Below, piece after piece: positions 15,420 to 20,733 of a stretch of DNA of 20,733 nt. Numbering within the stretch: the stretch's first letter is position 1; each line of letters opens with the position of its first letter. The DNA is from DASZVN01 sp035547055 (GTDB taxonomy: Bacteria > Pseudomonadota > Alphaproteobacteria > Rhizobiales > Methylopilaceae), in NCBI GenBank assembly GCA_035547055.1, contig DASZVN010000230.1:1-20733 (forward strand). The letters run 5' to 3'. Under the pieces are notes generated by a model. The model had not been told where the DNA came from and did no database searches. It saw only the letters and a program-made list of their open reading frames with translations. The position numbers and the translations under genes are program-made.

Positions 15420-16934
15420 ATGGCCATGACCCAGCTCGACCAAGCCAAGGTCGGCCGTCCACCGGAGGGTGCGGGCCCGCCGGCGGCGGAGCTTTGGCGC
15501 GCCCCGCGCGCCGCCGACATCGCCGCGCGGCTCGACCGCCGCACGGTGTCGCAGCCGGTCCTCAGCGGGCTCGTCCGCGGCGCCGACGCCTTTCTCGCGG
15601 TGGTGATCGGCACCGCCGCGGCGGTCGCGACCCATGCCCCGCTGCCGCCGCTCGCGCTGCTGCCGCTCGGCGGCGCGCCGCTCGCGCTGCTGCTGTTCGC
15701 GCAGGCCGCCGACGGCTACGAGGTCGGCGCGCTCGGCCGCTTCGCCCGCGGCTTCGGCATCGCCGCCGCGGCATGGACGGCGCTGTTCGTGATCTTCGTC
15801 GTCGCGCTGGCCTTGCTCGCCCCCGGCGATTCGGAATGGCGATCGTGGTTCGGCGCCTGGTACGTCGCGGGCCTCGGCGGCCTCGCGGTGCTCCGCGCCG
15901 CGCTCGCGCTCCTGGTGCGACGCTGGACCGCGGCCGGCCGGCTCGAGCGCCGCGCCATCCTGGTCGGCGGCGGCACCGCCGCGGCCGAGCTGATCGAGCG
16001 GCTCGAAGCCACCCCGGAGAACGACGTCCGCATCTGGGGCGTCTTCGACGACCGGGGCGACGAGCGCTCCCCGCCGGTGGTCGCGGGCTATCCCAAGCTC
16101 GGCACCGTCGCCGAGCTGGTCGACTTCGCCCGCCGCGCCAAGATCGACATGCTGCTCATCACCCTGCCGCTCACCGCCGAGCGCCGGGTGCAGGAGATCC
16201 TGAAGCAGCTCTGGGTGCTGCCGGTCGACATCCGCCTCGCCGCCCACACCGACAAGCTCGGCTTCCGCTCGCGCGGCTCGCGGCTCGGCACCGTGCCGGT
16301 GGTGAACGTCGCCGACCGTCCGATCGCGGACTGGAACGCGCTGACCAAGCGCGGCTTCGACCTCGCGGTCGGCTCGCTCGCCCTCCTCGCGCTGTCGCCG
16401 CTGATGGCGCTGGTCGCGCTGGCGATCAAGCTCGACACGCCGGGGCCGGTGCTGTTCCGCCAGAAGCGCTGGGGCTTCAACAACGAGGTGATCGGCGTCT
16501 TCAAGTTCCGCTCGATGCACCACGCCCAGCGCGACGAGGCGGCCAAGAAGGCCGTGACCCGCGGCGACCCCCGCGTCACCCGGGTCGGCCGCTTCATCCG
16601 CAAGACCTCGATCGACGAGCTGCCGCAGCTCTTCAACGTGGTCCGGGGCGAGCTGTCGCTGGTCGGCCCGCGGCCGCACGCGCTGCACTCCAACACCAAC
16701 GACCAGACCTGGGAGCAGGTCGTCGACGGCTATTTCGCCCGCCACCGGGTCAAGCCCGGCGTCACCGGCTGGGCCCAGATCAACGGCTGGCGGGGCGAGG
16801 TCGACGATCCGGAGAAGCTGCGCCAGCGCGTCGCCCACGACCTCTACTACATCGAGAACTGGTCGATCCTGTTCGACGTCCTGATCCTGCTCAAGACGCC
16901 GCTCGCCCTCGCCAAGGCGGAGAACGCGTTTTGA
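15420..16934 (+). CDS. Undecaprenyl-phosphate hexose-1-phosphate transferase (WcaJ-type initiating enzyme)
   Basis: A 504-residue inner-membrane enzyme that starts repeat-unit assembly by moving a hexose-1-phosphate, often glucose or galactose, from UDP-sugar to undecaprenyl phosphate. The N-terminal part has four or five hydrophobic helices (about 50-165), then a Rossmann-like domain with LVGGGTAAAELIERL (181-195). The C-terminal catalytic domain holds KRGFDL (310-315), a membrane segment at about 316-337, DTPGPVLFRQKRWG (339-352), FKFRSM (361-366), the Asp-Glu pair at 399-400 (SIDELPQLFN), GELSLVGPRP (410-419) and GVTGWAQINGWRGE. All look intact. The frame opens at 15324 inside a palindrome; the ATG at 15420 (or 15426) is more credible. 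The actual sugar is not readable. Confidence 0.93.
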   Translation: MAMTQLDQAKVGRPPEGAGPPAAELWRAPRAADIAARLDRRTVSQPVLSGLVRGADAFLAVVIGTAAAVATHAPLPPLALLPLGGAPLALLLFAQAADGYEVGALGRFARGFGIAAAAWTALFVIFVVALALLAPGDSEWRSWFGAWYVAGLGGLAVLRAALALLVRRWTAAGRLERRAILVGGGTAAAELIERLEATPENDVRIWGVFDDRGDERSPPVVAGYPKLGTVAELVDFARRAKIDMLLITLPLTAERRVQEILKQLWVLPVDIRLAAHTDKLGFRSRGSRLGTVPVVNVADRPIADWNALTKRGFDLAVGSLALLALSPLMALVALAIKLDTPGPVLFRQKRWGFNNEVIGVFKFRSMHHAQRDEAAKKAVTRGDPRVTRVGRFIRKTSIDELPQLFNVVRGELSLVGPRPHALHSNTNDQTWEQVVDGYFARHRVKPGVTGWAQINGWRGEVDDPEKLRQRVAHDLYYIENWSILFDVLILLKTPLALAKAENAF

Positions 16935-16964
16935 GCGCCGCCGGCCGTCGCGAGCAGACTTGGA

Positions 16965-17030
16965 GGGTGGGCATCGGCTCGCCGATGCTTGCGACGTGGG
17001 CAAGCAGAGCCTGCCCCCCCTACGGCGCAC
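16965..17030. repeat. GGGCATCGGC-type palindrome in the wcaJ-wzy spacer
   Basis: GCATCGGC (16971-16978) and GCCGATGC (16981-16988) form a perfect stem around TC, followed by an imperfect GTGGGCA...TGCCCCCC pair (16996-17019). This is the third member of the family seen at 11033 and 15324, and it directly precedes the separate repeat at 17041. Confidence 0.6.
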
Positions 17031-17040
17031 CGCCTCCTCC

Positions 17041-17136
17041 CCGTCATTGCGGGCACAGCGAAGCAACCCGGGAGCCGCGGGCGCCAGCGGCCGTTGCCCC
17101 TGGGTCGCTTCGTCGCTTCGCTCTTCGCGATGACGG
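17041..17136. repeat. Diverged GTCATTGCGAG-type palindromic repeat
   Basis: The arms CCGTCATTGCG (17041-17051) and CGCGATGACGG (17126-17136) pair with one mismatch. Inner GAAGCAACCCGGG and CCTGGGTCGCTTCG segments also pair approximately. It is the same type as the element at 2611-2714 but more diverged. It ends only 8 bp before the GGAGG ribosome binding site (17145-17149) of the polymerase gene, so it would lie in that gene's leader RNA. Confidence 0.72.
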
Positions 17137-17157
17137 CTGCGGGCGGAGGCAGCCGCA

Positions 17158-18438
17158 ATGACCGCCGTGGCGGAAATCGACGCGCGGCCGCGCTACACCG
17201 TCAGCATCGCCCGGCTGCAGCGGGGCATGATGTGGCTCTGCGGCTTCTCCGGCTTCGTCGTCTTCATCGAGCCGTCGCCCTACGAGGCGGTGCTGGCGCT
17301 GGCGATGGCGCTGTTCGTCGCGACCGGGCTGCGCCTGACCGCGACCCACGTGCCGCTGATCGTCCTGATCTTTTTCTACCAGCTCGGCGCCTGCATCACC
17401 CTGGTGCAGGTGATCGACAAGCCCGACACCCTGACCTGGACGCTGACCGGCATCTATCTCGCGCTGACCGGCATCTTCTATGCCCTGGTCATCGCCGAGG
17501 ACACCGACGGGCGGCTCCGCGCCCTGCTGCAGGGCTACGTCGTCGGCGCGGTGATCTGCGCGCTGATCGGCATCCCCGCCTATTTCCACAAGCTGCCGGA
17601 CTACGAGCAGTTCCTGCTCTACGAGCGGGTCCGCTCCACCTTCAAGGACCCGAACGTGTTCGGGCCGTTCCTGATCCTGCCGGCGGCCCTGCTGCTCCAG
17701 CGTTTCCTGACCCGCGGCCTCCGCGCCTCGCTGGTCGTCCTGCCCGCGCTCGGCATCCTGGTGATCGGGGTGTTCCTCAGCTTCTCGCGCGCCGCCTGGG
17801 GCCAGCTCGTCCTCTCGGCGGCGCTGATGACGGTGATCACCTTCGCCCAGTCGGACTCGCCCCGCGAGCGGCGGCGCATCGTCCGCCTCGCCATCGTCGG
17901 CGCGGTGCTGCTGGCGCTGTTCGTCGTGGCGCTGCTGGCGATCCCGGCGGTGATGGACCTTTTCGTCCAGCGCGCCGCCCTGGAGCAGCCCTACGACGCC
18001 GGCCGCCTCGGCCGGTTCGGCCGCCACATCCTCGGCTTCATGCTGGCGCTCGACAAGCCGTTCGGCATCGGGATGCTGCAGTTCAGCACCATCTTCCCCG
18101 AGGACACCCACAACACCTTCCTCAACGCCTTCATGTCCTACGGCTGGCTGGGCGGGGTGATGTGGCCGGCGATCGTCGCCTCGACGCTCGTCATCGGCGG
18201 GATGGCGCTGTCCGTCCGGACGCCGTGGCAGCGCGCCTTCGTCTGCATCTACGCGAGCTACGTCGTCTCGGTGGGCGAGGCCTGGATCATCGACGAGGAC
18301 CACTGGCGCCACCTGCATCTGCTGCAGGGCCTGGTCTGGGGCCTCGCCATCGCCAGCCGGCGCTGGCGCGCCGCTCACCCGGCGGCGGAGGCGCCGCGGA
18401 CGGGGAGCCGCGAGGCCGCGACGACGACCGCACCATAG
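17158..18438 (+). CDS. Wzy-like O-antigen polymerase/ligase family protein
   Basis: A 426-residue polytopic inner-membrane protein with about ten hydrophobic helices. In this family the enzymes join lipid-linked repeat units in the periplasm (polymerase) or transfer chains to lipid A (ligase). Visible family landmarks are FKDPNVFG (162-169), LSFSRAAW (207-214), the RFGRHILGF...PFGIG stretch (286-305), and DTHNTFLN (316-323). The Arg, His and Asn in these are the usual functional positions. A good GGAGG site lies 8 bases before the ATG. Its position after the initiating transferase favours a polymerase over a ligase. The 3' end overlaps the convergent MurJ-family gene by 64 bp, so the last 21 codons are shared with the opposite strand. 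Confidence 0.88.
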   Translation: MTAVAEIDARPRYTVSIARLQRGMMWLCGFSGFVVFIEPSPYEAVLALAMALFVATGLRLTATHVPLIVLIFFYQLGACITLVQVIDKPDTLTWTLTGIYLALTGIFYALVIAEDTDGRLRALLQGYVVGAVICALIGIPAYFHKLPDYEQFLLYERVRSTFKDPNVFGPFLILPAALLLQRFLTRGLRASLVVLPALGILVIGVFLSFSRAAWGQLVLSAALMTVITFAQSDSPRERRRIVRLAIVGAVLLALFVVALLAIPAVMDLFVQRAALEQPYDAGRLGRFGRHILGFMLALDKPFGIGMLQFSTIFPEDTHNTFLNAFMSYGWLGGVMWPAIVASTLVIGGMALSVRTPWQRAFVCIYASYVVSVGEAWIIDEDHWRHLHLLQGLVWGLAIASRRWRAAHPAAEAPRTGSREAATTTAP

Positions 18439-19904
18439 GCCGCGAGGCCGAGAAGGCCGCGCACCGCGAGCGGCACGAGATCCGGAACCTGCCGGACGGC
18501 GCCGGCGAGCGGCGCGGCCAGCGGCCCGCTCGCCACCAGCACCGCCGCCATCGCCACCGCGGCGACGAGCGCGGCGAGCCCGCGCCCGACGAGGCGCGGG
18601 TCGCGGACGAGATCGCCCCGCCTCAGCAGGATGGCTGCCAGCAGGAGGGCGTTCACCCAGGCGCCGATCGAGGTCGCCAGCGACAGGCCGGCCGCGGCGA
18701 ACGGGCCGATCAGCACCGTCTTCAGCCCGACGTTCACGGCCGTCGCGGCGAGCAGCACCTTCACGGGCGTCGCCGTGTCGCCGCGGGCGTAGAAGGCCGG
18801 CACCAGCGCCCGCACCAGCACCACCGCGACGAGGCCGAGGCCATAGGCGCGGAGCACCGACGAGGAGCCCGCGATCGCCGCGGCGTCGAACGCACCGCGG
18901 CCGAACAGCACCGCGACCAGCGGCTCCGCCAGCACCAGGAAGGTCGCCGCGCAGGGCAGCGTCAGCACCAGCGCGCCCTCGATCGCCCGGTTGAGGCGAC
19001 GGCGCGCGCCTATGGCGTCGCCCTCGGCGAGCCGGCGCGACAGCTCGGGCAGGAGCACGGTGCCGAGCGCGATGCCGACCAGGGCCAGCGGGAGCTGGTA
19101 GAGCCGGTCGGCATAATAGAGGTACGACACCGAGCCGCGCGGCAGGAAGGTCGCGATGATGGTGTCGGCGAACATCGCGATCTGCTGACCGCCCGATCCG
19201 ATCACCGCCGGGCCGAAGGCGCGGAGAAAGCGGCGGACGCCGAGATCGAGCCGCGGCCAGTTGAGCTCGAAGCCGATGCCGCCGCGCCAGAGAGCCGCCA
19301 GCACCAGCACGAGCTGGGCGACACCCGAGGCGGTGACGCCCCAGGCGAGCGCATGGGCGGTGGTCGGGAAATGCGGCGCGAGGAACAGCGCCCCGATCAT
19401 GCAGAGGTTGAGCAGCACGGGCGCGGCGGCCGCGGCGGCGAAGCGGGCATGGGCATTCAGCATGCCCGAGACCAGCGTCACCACCGAGATCAGCCCGAGA
19501 TAGGGGAAGGTGATCCGGGTCAGCGCCACGGTGCGGGCGAACTCGACCGGCTGATCGACGAAGCCCGGCGCGAGGAGGCGCACCACCCAGGGCGTCAGCG
19601 CCAGCGCCAGCGCCAGGATGACGAGCTGCACCGCGACGGTGAGCACCAGGAGCTCGCCGGCGAAGTCGCGCGCGCCGCGTTCGCCGCCCTCGGTCAGCGA
19701 GCGGGTATAGGCCGGGACGAACGCGGCGTTGAAGGCGCCCTCGGCGAAGATCGCGCGGAAATGATTGGGCAGGCGGAACGCCACCATGAAGGCGTCGGCC
19801 AGCGGCCCCGCGCCGAGAAAGGCGGCGATCGCGACGTCGCGGGCGAAGCCGACCAGGCGCGACAGCAGCGTCAGCCCGCTGACCGATGCAAACTGGCGCC
19901 ACAC
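18375..19904 (-). CDS. murJ: MurJ/MviN-family lipid flippase
   Basis: A 509-residue inner-membrane protein of the MOP superfamily with about 14 hydrophobic helices. MurJ flips lipid II for peptidoglycan, and relatives flip polysaccharide repeat units. The signature PNHFRAIFAEGAFNAAFVPAY (46-66) is clear, and Arg16, Arg22 and Arg50 match arginines essential in E. coli MurJ. The start is a GTG at 19904 with a GGAGG-containing purine run upstream; no ATG is well placed. In many Hyphomicrobiales murJ lies beside glnD, mutS or trpS, but here it is tail-to-tail with the Wzy-like gene, which has no other flippase nearby. It could be the housekeeping enzyme or a second copy serving the exopolysaccharide; the sequence does not decide. 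Confidence 0.9.
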   Translation of the reverse strand: MWRQFASVSGLTLLSRLVGFARDVAIAAFLGAGPLADAFMVAFRLPNHFRAIFAEGAFNAAFVPAYTRSLTEGGERGARDFAGELLVLTVAVQLVILALALALTPWVVRLLAPGFVDQPVEFARTVALTRITFPYLGLISVVTLVSGMLNAHARFAAAAAAPVLLNLCMIGALFLAPHFPTTAHALAWGVTASGVAQLVLVLAALWRGGIGFELNWPRLDLGVRRFLRAFGPAVIGSGGQQIAMFADTIIATFLPRGSVSYLYYADRLYQLPLALVGIALGTVLLPELSRRLAEGDAIGARRRLNRAIEGALVLTLPCAATFLVLAEPLVAVLFGRGAFDAAAIAGSSSVLRAYGLGLVAVVLVRALVPAFYARGDTATPVKVLLAATAVNVGLKTVLIGPFAAAGLSLATSIGAWVNALLLAAILLRRGDLVRDPRLVGRGLAALVAAVAMAAVLVASGPLAAPLAGAVRQVPDLVPLAVRGLLGLAAYGAVVVAASRLPVRGASAAG

Positions 19905-19949
19905 CGTCCCCGCCTCCGCCGCTGGGAGCGTCGTGTGTAGCCGCTTTCG

Positions 19950-20644
19950 CTATGCGTTGGCCATGGCGGGCCGCTCGCCGAGGAGGGCGAGGCGGAGACC
20001 GGCGGCGTCAGGGCAGATCGCGTCGGCGCCGGCCGCGTGGAGCCGTTCGCCATGATCGGCCAGGCAGTGGCTCCCACCGCAGAAGCCAAAAGCACGCATA
20101 CCGGCGGCGAGAGCACCCTCAATTCCGGCGACGCTGTCCTCCACCACGACGGAGCGCTCGGGTGCGATGCCCATCTGCGCCGCCGCGTGGAGAAAGATGT
20201 CCGGAGCGGGCTTCCCCCGCGCCACCATTCGGCTGCTGAAGACGTTCGGCGCCACATACGGTCGCAGGCCCGTCAGCCGCAACACAAGGTCGAGCTTTTC
20301 CGGCGATGCGCTTGACGCCACGCAACAGCGCAGCCCCGCCCCTAGGATATCGCCCAGCAACACTGCCATGCCGGCAACGGGCGCCAATCCTTCCTCGATC
20401 AGCGCCTTGAGCCGAGTCTCGTGCTCATCCGGCGGCAGGGCACGGCCGATCTCCGCCTCGATCTCAGCCTGAGATCACGTTCCGAGACACCGATGAAGCG
20501 CCGCGTCACCTCGTCGGCGGAAATCGGATAGCCCACCTCGGTCAGCCACTCCGCACGGATGCGGCATGAAAGCGGCTCGCTGTCGACGAGGACGCCGTCA
20601 CAGTCGAAGATGACGAGATCAATGTCCCTCTTCATACAGCTCAC
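19950..20644 (-). pseudogene. HAD-superfamily phosphatase (beta-phosphoglucomutase-like), frameshifted
   Basis: Two minus-strand reading frames together make one HAD hydrolase of about 230 residues. The N-terminal part (20644 to about 20470) has the nucleophile motif DLVIFDCDGVLVDSEPLS. The remainder, read in another frame down to 19950, has the Ser motif (VASSAS), the Lys motif GKPAPDIF and the acidic motif VVVEDSVAGIEGA. All catalytic residues exist, but the frames are joined only if one base is restored near 20468-20470. Both sides read well: ...IGVSERDL, then QAEIEAEIGRALPPDEHE. The break falls in a perfect 17-bp palindrome, so a sequencing artefact and a real inactivation are both plausible. 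The GTG at 20644 overlaps the upstream stop as GTGA; ATG at 20635 is an alternative. Family members dephosphorylate sugar phosphates; the substrate is unknown. Confidence 0.82.
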
Positions 20645-20733
20645 GCCACCATGAAATCCGCGGCGGTCAGCGCCGGGTGGCGGGCGAGCGTGGCGAACTG
20701 TACCTCGGCGTCGGCGCCGGTGCCGTCGGGGTC
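20641..20733 (-). CDS. C-terminal end of an unidentified gene (cut by the window edge)
   Basis: The minus strand from the right edge reads 30 codons without a stop (DPDGTGADAEVQFATLARHP...) and ends with TGA at 20643-20641. That stop overlaps the GTG of the HAD gene, a typical coupled junction, which supports a real upstream gene in the same operon. The fragment is too short to identify. Sugar or polyol metabolism genes often sit next to such phosphatases, but nothing in these residues proves that. Confidence 0.55.
   Translation of the reverse strand, partial: DPDGTGADAEVQFATLARHPALTAADFMVA

Noticed and set aside
14067..17066. Very long open frame on the minus strand across the glycosyltransferase and WcaJ-type genes
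   Set aside because: The translation is low-complexity Arg/Ala/Gly/Asp-rich with no recognisable domain, and it lies antisense to genes with clear motifs. Long shadow frames are expected at this GC content.
17044..19902. Long open minus-strand frame across the Wzy-like and MurJ-family genes
   Set aside because: It is in a different frame from the MurJ-family gene, is rich in Arg, Gly, Asp and His, and has no domain. It is a GC-driven shadow.

Overview
The window is very GC-rich, with codon use, gene order and repeat content typical of an alphaproteobacterium, most likely of the Hyphomicrobiales (rhizobia and relatives). The pointers are the RDD-protein / Bpt aminoacyl-transferase pair, the palindromic spacer repeats built on GTCATTGCGAG...GAAGCAATCC (common in that order), and the DUF883 and exopolysaccharide gene types. 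This placement is inferred from style and not from a marker gene. No tRNA, rRNA, CRISPR array, integrase or transposase was seen.

Layout. (1) 36-1274, plus strand: an RDD membrane protein and the leucyl/arginyl-protein transferase Bpt. (2) 1474-8020, minus strand: a complete peptide-type ABC importer, read as binding protein, permease, permease and a fused double ATPase, followed by a MetE-like methyltransferase. The two internal junctions permease/permease and permease/ATPase overlap by 4 bp (ATGA, GTGA). A perfect 11-bp-stem hairpin sits between the binding-protein and first permease genes. (3) 8292-10343, minus strand: a membrane GGDEF-EAL protein with a degenerate MHYT-like sensor, then a 314-bp AT-richer spacer and a small DUF883 protein on the plus strand. 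(4) 11073-18438: an exopolysaccharide locus of Wzx/Wzy type. A Wzc-like co-polymerase with a dead kinase-like domain diverges from a short Wza-like lipoprotein, a GT4 glycosyltransferase, a WcaJ-type initiating transferase and a Wzy-like polymerase. (5) 18375-20733, minus strand: a MurJ-family flippase that overlaps the polymerase gene tail-to-tail by 64 bp, a frameshifted HAD phosphatase, and the last 30 codons of an unidentified gene running off the right edge.

How they may work together. The exopolysaccharide genes supply initiation (WcaJ-type), one sugar addition (GT4), possibly flipping (MurJ family), polymerisation (Wzy-like), length control (Wzc-like) and export (short Wza). Only one glycosyltransferase is present, so others must be encoded elsewhere; scattered loci of this kind make holdfast or unipolar adhesins in related bacteria. 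The neighbouring c-di-GMP enzyme is a natural candidate regulator, but nothing in the sequence proves the link. The most interesting points are three degenerate or minimal parts (pseudo-kinase, short OPX protein, MHYT-like sensor without its histidines) and TTAA-containing operator-like repeats found only in the two spacers flanking this module. No wholly new system was identified.
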